A DNA stretch of 64,000 bases from assembly GCA_033816765.1 (NCBI GenBank), contig CM066290.1:3162001-3226000 (forward strand). The letters run 5' to 3'. This document shows positions 21,321 to 32,146 of this stretch, piece after piece. Source of the stretch: Nothopassalora personata (lineage: Eukaryota; Ascomycota; Dothideomycetes; Mycosphaerellales; Mycosphaerellaceae). The notes below the pieces were generated by a model. That model ran no database searches, had not been told where the DNA came from, and was given only the letters and a program-made list of their open reading frames with translations. The position numbers and the translations under genes are program-made. The first letter of the stretch is position 1; each line of letters begins with the position of its first letter.

Positions 21321-21505
21321 TGTTAAGGGGATGTCGTAATGTATAGCACGCCTACGACCTACTAGTCGTAGATAAACTAATTCTTACCTTTTATTCTAGA
21401 CGCATCGCGCGTCGTAAGGTGTACTTATGCGTGTTACGTGCGGCTTAGCAGCCGGTCGCGACCGTATGTTACATGTAAGGGTTAGCTACTAGGCTGCCCC
21501 TTATA
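21321..21505 (-). repeat. 5' LTR of element B (185 bp, internal 12-bp deletion)
   Basis: On the minus strand it starts TATAAGGGG and ends CCCCTTAACA, with the terminal CA unmutated. About 12 bp present in the other three family LTRs (around GCCACATATAG on the plus strand) are missing. The target duplication GCTAC follows at 21,506-21,510. Confidence 0.88.
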
Positions 21506-21510
21506 GCTAC

Positions 21511-23810
21511 GTCCTATACCGTCCTTTATCCGAACCGTAATACTAGCCTCTCGTCGTTTAAAGAAAGTGCGTCTTTAGAAGTAGCTCTCGTAGGTTAAGG
21601 GTCGAATAGAAGAGGCAGTTACTAATAAAGTCGTTAAGACCGAAGAGGTAGTAGCGGTTAAGGATGCTCTACTCTCGGTTAAGGAGTCTCTTAGCGTAGA
21701 GGCCCCTAGCAATCCCTTTTCTATCGACGCCCCCTTAGAGCTCTCTACTCTAAACTAGAACCTATTGTTTCCTAGCTACTAGGGTTTCGTTCCCTTCGAT
21801 AACGTAAGTTCCCTTAGATTGTCGTAAGTCGTTATCTAGTAGTTATGTTATTATGTCGCTATATTAACTTCTATGCTCTAGCTTATTAAATTAAGAAGCC
21901 GCTATTGAATACCTTTATCGTTAGGTCGTTTCTACTACGTAGATTTTAAGAAGAAGTTCTCGTATTCCTAGTATATATTCTCTTCGCGAATTATTACGTT
22001 AATCTCGCGGCTAACTATGTTCTTCCTTTTATAGTTCTTTACAAAGTAGCCTTACTTACTATATATATAGTAGGTAGAACCTTTACTCTTTAGCCCCCTT
22101 CCTATCCTACGTTCCGTTACGTCTAATTCTATTAGATACCCGTAACTACTAGGGTCCTAACTTCTAGCCTTAAAGCCCCCTCTTCCGCCTACGGCGGGTC
22201 TCTAGTATCTAGGCTATACGAATCGGTCGTATCTTAAATCCTAGAGCCTTTCGTCGATCTTCTTTACTACCTTAATTATCGCCCCTAGCGTAATAACGCT
22301 AGCGTTTCGGGACAATTTAGCTTTAACGTTGTCCTTTAGCCCGAGGTAGAACTATAATCGTAAAGCTACGTTGTTCTATTCTAGGTCGGCGGCATATCCT
22401 TAGAATTCTAAGGCGTATAGCGCTATAGAAGTAGTCTATCGAAGTTGTCGGATATATCGGTCGGCGTATACCTCCTTATCTAGTATCCCGTATAGATTAT
22501 TGAGTTTCGTCTTAAACTCGTCGTAGTCGTAGAAAAATTTTCGAGTTTCCGTCTTTAGTATTTCTCCCTTACCCTAGTTATATAGCTAGTCCTTAAGGTA
22601 TAGTCGGAATCCTCTAGCTACTTTTCCTCGTAGGAAGGATACGGCGTATAAGACCTTAGAGGCCTCGCCTTAAAACTAGTATACGTTAAAGTAAAGGTAT
22701 AACTAAACCTATAGTTAAAAAGCCTCTAGTTTATCCTTACTCCCGTCGAACGTCTCCGGCGTAGACACCTTAGGTGCACGGTAGTAGTCCTATAAGTTTA
22801 GCATACTTATAGGAGTTATTACGGGCGAGAGGGACTACTATAGGTACAGGTAGAGACATATATAGTTACGCGAGCTATCTAAGAGGTCGAAGGTACGCAC
22901 GAGAAGATAAGGGAACGCGAAGCGGGCTAGCGGGCGCTAGCGGCCGCTAGCGTGCGGGGCTGCGGCCGATAACGTGTCGCGGGGCAGTAAGTAAAAGGGC
23001 TGTCTCGTAATAGGAGTATTGTTGTTCTTACTGCTTCCTATAATCGACATTTCGCTTATTCGTTCCGTAATGCTATTTAACTATAGCTATTGTCGTAACG
23101 GACTCCTGGTAGCGTCTCTCCCCGATATATATAAAGAGCCCTAGTAGTAGTGCTTAAAGTTATTAGAAACCGCTATACGTTATTATAACTCGGGCTTAGA
23201 TCTTTATAGGGATGTCTTAATTAGTTATAAAGGTAGTAGTCCTAAACAGTATATAGTATATACTTAAAATAAGTTAAGTACGAGGCTCCTATCTACTCGT
23301 AAAGAAGCGTCGTCTATATAGTGCTATGTCTTAGCGTAACTAATTAGACTAAGTAGACTAATTACTAAGTAGACTAATCTGTCCGAGTAGACCGGTCGAA
23401 CCTAAATAGAGTAGCTCCGTCGCTCTTCCTAGTACTCCGTTTCGCTAAATAAGTAGTCGTAGGTTCTCTACGAATTAAACCGTAATAGTAACCTAGAGTA
23501 AGGAGAAGGTATATACGACGGTAGGACAATATACCTACGTAGGAGAAGCTATAATCTATCGTTAGAATCGAATAGGGGTAGTAGTATACTCGTAAGAGGC
23601 GTTAGTAGCTTACTAGCTAATATTAGTTTAAACTATATAAAAGTCGGGTTTATATTCGAGGATGTACTTCGTATATAACGCGGTATCGGATAGTTACGTT
23701 CTCGACGCCGTCGTAATCTCTACTATCGGCGCTATTATTTAAATCTATAGGAGCTCGGCCGGGCGTAGTAATCGGTCGCTATCGCGTACTAAAATGTAGT
23801 AGTAGTGCTA
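21511..23810 (-). pseudogene. Element D: gag region of a further RIPed gypsy element
   Basis: On the minus strand an ATG at 23,050 opens a gag-type frame. It includes PKVSTPETFDGSKDKLEAF near 22,720-22,780, FLRGKVARGFRLYLKD near 22,600-22,650, and ITLGAIIKVVKKIDERL near 22,250-22,300. A degraded zinc knuckle (YYIYSK then GYFVKNYKRK) lies near 22,030-22,085. It differs from the gags of C and of A/B, so it is a separate family. Its pol is not adjacent; C seems to have inserted within it or truncated it. The stretch 23,050-23,810 would be its 5' leader/LTR. RIP-type composition ends at about 23,810. Confidence 0.7.
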
Positions 23811-24720
23811 CACAGCTTTAAGCTGCACTAAAACAAGCCCTATTCGATCTTAGACGCTTCGCCAAGGCTCGCTAGGGCGGAATCACCCGATTGGCTGAAC
23901 GGTGCTAAAGGGTGCCGAGCCGAGGAGAAGCGTCTGAGCTTGCTGAGGTAAGATTCGAGACAGGCCTTGCCAGCGACGGGGCACGTGGCACGTGTGTCGT
24001 GAGTTCTGCTGGCTTCGGTCGTGTAAAGTTCACAATCCGAGCATGCAATCTGACCCACATTTGCGCTGGCTGTGATGGACGCCGGTGATAGACCGCTGGA
24101 TGCGCGGTGTTGTAGAGAGACCGCGCTGAGCTTAGCTAAGGTGTTGTAGAGAGACAGCGCTGAGCTTAGTTAAGGTGTTGTCCAGAGACAGCGCTGAGCT
24201 TACTGAGGCACGCCAGGTTAAAGGTCTCCTGAGGCTCGAGAGACGACCGAATCACAGCGGGCGGAAGAGCGAAGGCTGTGGGGATAGCAATCTGGACCTG
24301 GGACCAAGGAGCAGCTGGAGGAGCTCCGGAAGCAGTACAGACTTTCTCTTAGTCGGCACAGTATGCAGCCCAGGCCGCTAAGCAATAATGCACAAGCACA
24401 CGACTGTTCCATCATCACGTTTGCACTGCCTCAGTCGCGCTTGGCAGTTCTTGGCTGTTCGCTGCTGCCGTCATCTCAGAGTATGATGATGGCCAAGCAA
24501 TAAACGGGCGATGAGGGGCAGCTCGCCGTTGGACTGACAACCTTCACTGGAGCTTGCTGCTGCTGCTCTATTCACTGCTCTGTCCAGAGCATTCGCCTCT
24601 GCAGAGCTTCCTGCCTACACCGACCTCCATCCATTGCGTGCCTGTGGATGTGGCTCCTGCTGACACGGGCTATTCCACGATTCCCTACGAAGCTTCAATA
24701 ACATCCGCGGATAGGCGTAC
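23811..24720. other. Transition from RIPed block to kinase promoter
   Basis: CA/TG frequencies return to normal within a few dozen bases after 23,810. No gene is supported here. The stretch holds a three-copy 34-bp tandem repeat (24,106-24,207) and the presumed promoter and 5' UTR of the downstream kinase gene. Short open frames at 23,840-24,058 (-), 24,175-24,381 (+) and 24,554-24,970 (+) lack family features. Confidence 0.6.
24106..24207. repeat. Three-copy 34-bp tandem repeat
   Basis: Units begin at 24,106, 24,140 and 24,174 with the shared core GGTGTTGTAGAGAGA, then CGCTGAGCTTAG and a variable end. Copies differ by a few substitutions. It lies about 510-615 bp before the kinase start codon and about 300 bp from the edge of the RIPed block. 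Confidence 0.9.
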
Positions 24721-27478
24721 ATGGCCGCGTACGACATCCAGAAGCATTTCAGTGGCCTCCGAGTGCAAACGGCGCGCCGACGCCGCGACCCCTTCGCAAC
24801 CGGCTTCGAAGATGATAGTGAGGACGACGGCAGGACAAGCAGAATCAAGACCAAGGCACCAGCCGTGGTCAAGCCGAAACCATCGCCCGTCGTCGCACCT
24901 CCCAAGACCGACGCCTCGAACCCCTTTGCGACATTCGATGCCTTTCGAGACAGCGACGATGACTTCTTAGACGTGCCCGTCAAGACGAGGAACAATCGCC
25001 GACCCAGCCCTGCGCCTGCCAAACTTGCTGCTCGCTTTGCTCCTGACGGCGCTGCACGTCGCGGCTCGCTGCCTGGAGCGTTGCCCAGCACCAACCCAAA
25101 GAAAGCCATCGAGCTCGCGGCCGGCCCGTTGGCATATCTGGACGACAGCAGCGACGACGAAGCTCCCATCTCCACGCGGCAGACCGGTCGCAACTACAGC
25201 CCTGCACCCGCGCGTCGCAGCACCTCACCGCTCGCCAACGGGACCGTTCGCTCCCAGACACCAACGGGAGACAAGACCGCGGCCAAAGAGCAGGCGGTCA
25301 GACAGAGCGCTGTGGTTCTGCCCAGACACACGGTTGCGAGTCCCTTCGCAGGAACGGTATGGCCATGTGCATCTGCTGGTTCGTCACGTGATGGAAGCGC
25401 TAATCCCCAGACTTACAGAAATACCTGCAAGATTCGGATAGCGACGAGGAAGCCGTCTCCTCCCGCAAAAACAGCACCGACAGCGTACCGAACGCGGATC
25501 CACCCGAATACAAAGCCGACGGCTCGCAGAAGCACAACAGCAACCGACTCGAGGTCAAGCGGGTGGACAAGCCCAAGCAGAATGGTTCCGGCGTCTCATG
25601 GCGAGCCTTCTCAGCGAGCCGCGCCGAGCAGCGCATCGCCGAGGTCGAGGCCCTCCAGGCCAGCCTTCGACAGCGAGGACGATCTATTTCCTTCTGCCCA
25701 ACAGTCGTCACCGACGATGGCCGGCGAATCCCTCTTAGCCCAACAACTGAGCGTGAGCCAGGACCACTTGGCGCGGCAAGAGCAGGCAGACGCGGAAAGT
25801 CCAAGTCCCCACCGAGACGCGCCAAGGATACACAACCCGAAGACGACGAGATGGCTGATCGGGAGCCCATCGGAGGAACGGTTGGACTCTATGACCCGGT
25901 CAGCTTCAAGACGAACCCTCTTACAGGTAAGCTGTGGCCCGCCCGCCCGCCAGCCAAGATATATACTTCGAGAGCCCGTGCTGATGCTCAGTGTGCGAGT
26001 AGGAGAGCCAGTCGCCAGATCTAACAGCAACACATCAACCAACGGTGACGACAAGCAACTTGGAAAGGCTGCCGACAGCGTCCCTGACATCCGCATCGAC
26101 GACATCTCCAAATGATATCTTGCCATCACCTGTCTCATCGCAGAATGTTGGCGTCTTGGCCGACTCGATCGAGTCGATTGCGTCAAAGCTGATTGTATCT
26201 CCCCAAACTATTCCGGAAACTTCAACAATCCATCACTCCTTGCCCTCGCCCTTGATGTCACCCATAGCTAGCTTCGTGGATGATCCGCTTAGTAGACATT
26301 CAAGCACGAGGTCTATGCGTGTCCCGCGATCACAACGAGGTCCCCCAACTCGTCGATCCTCACGTCGCTCAGAGTCTACTCACACGTCATCAAGCCCTGC
26401 CCATGCTTTCCTATCAGGCTGGGGAAGGACAGAAGAGCCGCCAGCGGAGCCGAAGCCAGATGACGAAGGGCAGTCCATTGGTCTAAACAATGAGTACATC
26501 ATTGGACGTACGATCAATCGGGGAGGGTTTGGCGTCATCAAAGAAGTTCACTCGATGGATGAAGGAGGCAGGCGGTTGATACGGGCTGTCAAGATAGTCC
26601 GCAAGAACATCCAAGGTGTATCAGAAGCACTAAACGAGAAGGCGCAGCAGGAATGTGAGCATGAAGTCTCGATCTGGCGCTATCTCAAACATAAGCATGT
26701 GCTGAGCCTACATGCAGTCTACGAAACGGATTTTGCCACATTCTGTGTTATGGACCTAAATGTCGGAGGCACTTTATTCGATCTGGTTCGCAAAACCCGG
26801 TCCGACGCCACGAAGGACAATGGCCGGAAAGGGTTAGCACCTGATCTGGCGAAACGATACGCCTTTCAGCTGGCATGCGCGTTGAGGTACTTGCACGAGG
26901 ACATCAGAGTCTGCCATCGGGATGTAAAGCTCGAGAACTGCTTGATAGATATGTCAACACCCGAAGCGGATACAAAAGGCGGCAATCTTCGGTTGTGCGA
27001 TTTCGGGCTGGCAGACTTCCTTCACAGTTCAAGCATCGATGAAGGTGAACCACCTACCGAGCATCTTGGTGAGCATACGTCACTCTCCACAGAACTGCCA
27101 GTACCCACGGCTTCCTCCGTGATCGGTACACTGGAGTACGCATCACCCAAGGGATTGACTGTGAACCGCAAACTGTACGAAACGGCCGGTGACGTCTGGG
27201 CTTTCGGCGTTGTTGTCTACGCGCTATCCACTGGCAATCTGCCTTTCAAACACCCGATGCCAAGCAAGACTGCTGAACTGATCTTGCGTGCCGACTGGGA
27301 TGAGGCAGCGCTTAGGGAAGTGGTAGCTGGTGCCCCGGACGTTCTTGATCTGGTCAAGGGTTGTCTGGAGAGGGATATTGACATGCGCTTCACCATCAGC
27401 GACGCGTTGCGATCTCCTTGGTTTCACGGATGCCATGCAGAGCTTGAAGAAGAAACGGCCTCTGGAGGCTGGAGTTGA
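24721..27478 (+). CDS. Serine/threonine protein kinase with long disordered N-terminus
   Basis: Model: join(24721..25356, 25419..25926, 26028..27478), 864 residues. Introns of 62 and 101 bp are bounded by GT..AG (donors GTATGG and GTAAGC; acceptors TTACAG and AACAG), and the three exon frames join correctly. Residues 1 to about 530 are low complexity, rich in Ser, Pro, Arg and acidic clusters. The kinase domain (about 537-850) shows a Gly loop (GRTINRGGFG), the VAIK-like Lys in RAVKIV, the catalytic loop HRDVKLEN, DFG in LCDFGLAD, and GDVWAFGVV. The usual APE is replaced by ASPKG. It looks like a CAMK-type fungal kinase of unknown pathway; activity is predicted from intact catalytic residues. 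It is the first gene next to the transposon block. Confidence 0.87.
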
Positions 27479-28674
27479 CACGCTCATACCGCGGGCTGGA
27501 GCGTATCTTATACATATTACAACACAGCGACTTCATGACAGCATTACTTTATGGACATGACGGAACAAGATAGTCTGGCGTTCTTGAGCAGGACTAGGAG
27601 GGAGCAAGGAGGGGGCGTGCCATTCTTCATATTTCGGGATTTCTTCACGCATTGCTTGTTGGAAAAATACCCTTAGCGCTGCTTTCGTCTTTGTTCTACA
27701 CTCAAACTGATTAGCGAAATACCCGCTGGCGATTCTGCCTGAATATATCCACTTCTTGCGCCTCTACAGCCATCTTGAAATGGCAGTCATGCTTCCCGAA
27801 AGTTGTGCATGGGAAATTTGTGCATTCGATAGAGGATTCGCGAAGACGCCCTACCAACACCGTTGATCATTCGATGCAAGAGCCTCATCTGGAGCTTTAT
27901 TCACGGTGCTGACGGGCAGGAAGGTTGGCCCACCAGCTTGATATTGTGCCTCTCAAAGTACTTCCCAAAGTACCACTTCTGGGCACATCTCCGCTCGCGC
28001 CTAAGGAAAGTGGCGATCCGAGGTATTGGAACACCTATCGAGACTTGTGATCATTGAGGACGGAATTCCTTTTGCCGTCTTGTCGACCACCACCAACGAA
28101 CATGTTCTGTGGTTCGCGCTAGCAGAATGGCGCGCTACGGTAAGCTTTAAATTGGTCCCTTGGGTTGCGACAACCTCGCTACGCGCGGAGGACGTGCTCT
28201 CTGAAGGAACGACATCACTTGCATTCACGATGCGGCCAGAGGCATAGCTGGGAGACTTGGACTGTGGTGAGTCCCGTGGTTTGGTGGTCTTGCGATTGGG
28301 GTTGTCTTGGCAGGTAGACTCGGCTTCCTCATATCTCGTGCTTGCGAAGACGCTGTGGGCTAGGTGGCTCGATGTGCTGCATCTACCTGTCTCCTCCGAT
28401 CTGGAGCCCAATCTAGAGATTGCGTCGTCCAGCGAAGCAAGGAACATGATTGCTTGCACTACCACCACTACTGGCCCTGATGGCCGTGGCACCATCGTCC
28501 GCATGTTGCTGTCATGGCTGAAGGATGATTCAGCTGCAAGAATGTCATGAGTGAGATCGAAGGTATTCCATCCGGTCGCGAGGTGAGAACGCTCTCCTAG
28601 CAGACCCTGCGTATATGACCAGAGAATCACTGATTCAGCCTTCGGAGGACATCCACGTGAATGCTTGCCGCAGC
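27479..28674. other. Interval between kinase and ISY1, no confident gene
   Basis: It contains the 3' ends of two convergent genes. A 225-codon minus-strand frame (28,001-28,678) is listed separately with low confidence. I see no RNA gene or transposon. Confidence 0.5.
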
Positions 28675-28678
28675 TCAT
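28001..28678 (-). CDS. Doubtful hypothetical ORF, 225 aa
   Basis: This single open frame overlaps the ISY1 stop codon by 4 bp (ATGA). The predicted product is Ser/Thr/Arg-rich with no domain I recognise. The complementary strand also holds two open frames, which suggests chance openness in a GC-rich 3' region. Fungal genes rarely overlap on the same strand in this way, so this may simply be the ISY1 3' UTR. Confidence 0.15.
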   Translation of the reverse strand: MSCGKHSRGCPPKAESVILWSYTQGLLGERSHLATGWNTFDLTHDILAAESSFSHDSNMRTMVPRPSGPVVVVVQAIMFLASLDDAISRLGSRSEETGRCSTSSHLAHSVFASTRYEEAESTCQDNPNRKTTKPRDSPQSKSPSYASGRIVNASDVVPSESTSSARSEVVATQGTNLKLTVARHSASANHRTCSLVVVDKTAKGIPSSMITSLDRCSNTSDRHFP

Positions 28679-29403
28679 ATCTTGTCGAGCAACTTCCGCT
28701 TCCGTCTCTCAAGTAGCTCGGCCTCCACTTCTTCTGCGGTGGGTAGCTTCCATGGTATGCCATCGCCTCCGTCTCCTGGTAAAGGTTCCCATGCAGGATC
28801 GGCTGGCTCATCCTCGGCCATGAGCGTCTCGTACGCCTCTTGCTCCTTCTGCGCCTCGTAATTTAGCAGAACACCATCCTCTTCGTCCAAGTTGTAGCCG
28901 TAGTAGCCAGCGTCGACGCGTTTGTTCAGGTCATGCCTTGTATCCTTGACTTCCTTCTCTGGTTTCTGAGTGGCTGCTTCGAAGAGCTCTTTCACACCAG
29001 GAAGTTCGCGCGCTCGGCCGAAATATCGATATCCTTTCCCTCCACCTTCTATCACCCTCCCCTCATCGTCGGTCACTCGGGCGCCTCCACGCATGTAGTT
29101 CGGCCCGCCCAATTCTTTGATGCGCATCTCCCATTGCCATTTTTCGCGAAAGAGTTTGTTGAGCTCATCGTTGATGTCTCTGATCTGGTAGTCGCTTAAT
29201 GCTGGATCCTGGATGCGCGACACCTTCCTGCCGATTTCCTTGAGCACTTGACCTCGCCATCGCTCGCACGTTTTGATGTCCTCGACCTGGGAAATGGCCT
29301 TTGGTCGGCGGGTGTGATTCACGTCGATGATACCCAAATCGGATGCTTGTTGCGCGCGAAAGCGGAACAGCATCGACTGCGCCTTTTCGGCATTTCGGGC
29401 CAT
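28675..29403 (-). CDS. isy1: Pre-mRNA-splicing factor ISY1
   Basis: The 242-residue product matches the ISY1 family in length and motifs: the start MARNAEKAQSMLFRFR is the family hallmark, followed by LGIIDVN, RPKAISQVEDIKTCERWR and a C-terminal basic ending RRKRKLLDKI. ISY1 is a component of the NineTeen/Prp19-associated spliceosome, acts in the nucleus, and influences the first catalytic step and 3' splice-site fidelity. The open frame extends 28 codons upstream, but the conserved N-terminus starts at MARN, so I place the start at 29,403. It is a single exon. It is convergent with the kinase gene and divergent from the MFS transporter, about 1.1 kb away. Confidence 0.95.
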   Translation of the reverse strand: MARNAEKAQSMLFRFRAQQASDLGIIDVNHTRRPKAISQVEDIKTCERWRGQVLKEIGRKVSRIQDPALSDYQIRDINDELNKLFREKWQWEMRIKELGGPNYMRGGARVTDDEGRVIEGGGKGYRYFGRARELPGVKELFEAATQKPEKEVKDTRHDLNKRVDAGYYGYNLDEEDGVLLNYEAQKEQEAYETLMAEDEPADPAWEPLPGDGGDGIPWKLPTAEEVEAELLERRKRKLLDKI

Positions 29404-30485
29404 CTTTGCGCAGTCGTGTCCGGATGCTGTGAGTGTTGGAAGAGCAACAAGTGCAGAAAGCTTCACCTCATCGAAGCTACGTCTCACGTACCCACGTGAT
29501 GGCGCGACAATCTTGGTCCTTGCCCGCCAGTGACTTTCTAACCATCTCTCAAGACATCTTCGTCATATGTCCTACTGAATCTCGATGGGCGCATTTCGAC
29601 ACATGTACAGCGCCCGATTCGAACCTCTATCGGATCGATACGGTTGGCACTTTCCCTCGGTCAAGGGCTTACAGACATGACACAGGCTGTCGAATAACAT
29701 CAACGGACACACTACCGATCTTGCTGTCACGGCGTCAATAGTAAGTTTTCCGTAGACATGCGTTGCCACTCACAGATGCTTGGAAATGCCGGACCATTAT
29801 TCCCAAATGACAAGTCGTCCACCAACGTTCACCATTGAGGCTTGCGTATGCTAACGCAAGCGTAACGGCTTTCCCGGAGCTTTGTCTCGACTAGGCACTT
29901 ACTTAGGCCTTCCCCGCATGTACATCTCGCGTTGCATTTGAACAGCTTGGCGGAACGTGGTTGGCAGACATTGCAACCTGGCACGTGGCAACGGCATTGG
30001 AGATATCCAGAGCTTGCCGCTCTATGCAAGTGGTATGTTGACATGCGGACTTTATCCCGGATTGCATCGTCACACAGTAAGAATGTTGAAAAGTCATGCA
30101 TGTATCGCCGACAAATATCGGCCTCTACTGAGGTCCGAACGCCTCACCCATGAGAGGCTGCTTTCCTGTCGCAAGATCATGGCGACACTTGGCGGCCGCT
30201 GTAGTCGCACCGACCAAGAAACTGTCGTGCTCGCTTGTGCTCCTAGAGATGTGTTCTTGACCATGGGGGTTCCCCAGGCCAAGGGCGCGGCACCACCCAG
30301 CATCGTGTATCTGGATCCTTGGCCGCGGGCGACTGGCGCAACACTGTACCGTATGATGAACGGTGAGGGTAACTGTGCAATGGCTTTATTAGGTGCAGAG
30401 TTCGTCGCTGCCAGCCAGGTTTCTGTCCCTGTCCTCTTTTTGCTCTTTTAACACAGCAGCAATCACCCAGGAAGCGTTAGCAACA
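29404..30485. other. Divergent promoter region between ISY1 and MFS gene
   Basis: This 1.08-kb interval presumably holds both promoters. An open frame at 29,957-30,451 (+, 164 codons) shows no recognisable domain and runs into the transporter 5' UTR; I do not call it a gene. A GATTCGAACC at 29,612-29,621 resembles a reversed tRNA T-loop, but no stems form around it. Confidence 0.5.
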
Positions 30486-32146
30486 ATGGCCACAGCAATG
30501 GACACCGATCTGACGAAGCGGCCGGTCTACTTCGATGACCATGATCTCGAAACCTCCCAGCTGGAGAAGATCGACTCTCCGGCCACCTCAGACGGCAATG
30601 ACCCTTTCAATTGGTTCACGCCTGAAGAAGGTCGCAATATCAAGCACAAGATCGATCGACGGCTAGTGCTGATACTCGGAGCAATGTAAATGTGTCGCCA
30701 CTATGAGGTTAAAGCTCTTGGCTGATCGTGCCATCACAGGTACTGCGTATCTTTGATGGACCGTACGAATCTATCGAACGCCGCCATTGCTGGCATGAGA
30801 ACCGATCTGGGTCTTACCGGGAACAATCGCTACGTGAGTGACCTTGTTGACTCACCAATTCTGAACTTGGGTTGACACCTCTATTCAGGCCATCATTACC
30901 CTAGTCTTCTTCGTTACCTACACGATTCTTCAGCCTCTCGCCACGCCTCTCACTAGAAAGATCGGTCCGAGGGTCTTCTTGTCCACCATTTGCACTCTCT
31001 GGGGCATCGTTATGATCGGCATGGGCGTTATCAACAATTGGACTCAGCTCGTTGGCCTCCGCGTTGTGCTTGGTGTCTTCGAAGCCGGATACTTTCCAGG
31101 CGCTGTCTACCTGCTCTCTACGTGGTTCGTTCGCTATGATGTCGGCAAGCGCTATGCCGTATTCTACATGATTGGTTCTTTGGCTTCGGCGGCTTCAGGC
31201 ATTCTTGCCTACGGACTCATGCAGATGGAAGGTCTCGCTGGATACAACGGCTGGAGATGGTAAGCATACCACTACAGTATCACAACATGAAGCATCACGC
31301 TGACATACGGCTAGGATCTTCATCATGGAAGGTATCATCACAGTTCTTATAGGTCTCGCAGGGTTCGTCTTCGTCGTTGGCTTCCCCGATCAAGAAGCTT
31401 GGAAGACATGGGGCTTCCTCAATGAGCGGGAAGTCCGCTATGTCATGGCCACAGTTGATAGAGACCGTGGTGACGCTACGACCGAAGCTTTCACCCTCAA
31501 GCGCTTCTTGACTCCAGCACTTGACGCAAAAGTCTGGGGCTTCGCCATGATCTTCCTCTGCACGACCACAATCGCCTACGCTCTGGCATTCTTCCTGCCC
31601 ATCATCCTGAGGCTTGGAATGGGATTCTCGATCGCGGAGTCGCAGTGCCTGGTGGCTCCTCCATATGCCTTCGCTGCTGTGGTGATGTATGTCGAGTCCT
31701 GGCTAGGTGACAAGTACCACGTACGAGGACCTCAGCTTACCTTCAACGCGGTCGTCGCGATCGTGGGCCTGGTACTCATGGGGTGGACTCAAGCAAGCGG
31801 TGTGAGATACTTTGGTGTTTTCATTTGCTGCGCTGGAGTCCAAGCTAATGTCGTCATGGCTATGTCTTTCCAGGCCAACAACATCCGAGGACAGTGGAAG
31901 CGCGCTTTCTGCTCTGCCAGTCTGGTCGGCTTCGGTGGTGTCGGCGGTATTGCTGGGTCACTCGTGTTTCGAGAGCAGGACATCCCGCGATATATTCCCG
32001 GTCTATGGGCTTGCATCACAGCTTGTTTGATCACGGTGATCATCACGTTGGTCCTTCAGTTCCACTTCTGGGGGCAGAACAAGGCCGCTGAGCGTGGCGA
32101 GAAGGAGATTGAGGGTGGTGGACCATCTTTCCGATATACCTTGTAG
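30486..32146 (+). CDS. MFS transporter, anion:cation symporter family (Dal5/Tna1-like)
   Basis: Model: join(30486..30685, 30740..30833, 30889..31259, 31315..32146), 498 residues. The three introns are 54, 55 and 55 bp with GTAAAT, GTGAGT and GTAAGC donors and CACAG, TTCAG and CTAG acceptors. About 12 hydrophobic segments follow a soluble N-terminus of about 65 residues. Family marks include KHKIDRRLVLILGAMYC, MDRTNLSNAAIAG and VFEAGYFPGAVYLLSTWFVRY, typical of fungal allantoate/nicotinate permeases of the plasma membrane. The likely role is proton-coupled uptake of a small organic anion or vitamin; the substrate cannot be told from sequence. It lies upstream of the HET gene on the same strand with 1.1 kb between. 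Confidence 0.9.

Larger units (their letters stand above)
14046..21505 (-). mobile_element. Element B: complete RIPed chromovirus, same family as A, inverted
   Basis: The LTRs at both ends and a 5-bp target duplication GCTAC (14,041-14,045 and 21,506-21,510) define the element. It is 7,460 bp long. Subtracting the 766-bp inner insertion and its 13-bp duplication leaves 6,681 bp, within 13 bp of A; a 12-bp gap in the 5' LTR accounts for most of that. Domain order is as in A but on the minus strand: chromodomain about 16,400-16,570, integrase about 17,100-17,300, RT about 18,800-19,250, gag about 20,200-21,200. It is RIPed throughout and cannot code for active protein. Confidence 0.93.

Noticed and set aside
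29608..29635. Reversed T-loop-like GATTCGAACC, possible tRNA on minus strand
   Set aside because: Flanking bases do not pair into a T stem, and no acceptor or anticodon stem is found within 80 bp.
29957..30451. 164-codon plus-strand ORF before the MFS transporter
   Set aside because: No domain or family feature; it overlaps the transporter promoter and 5' UTR.
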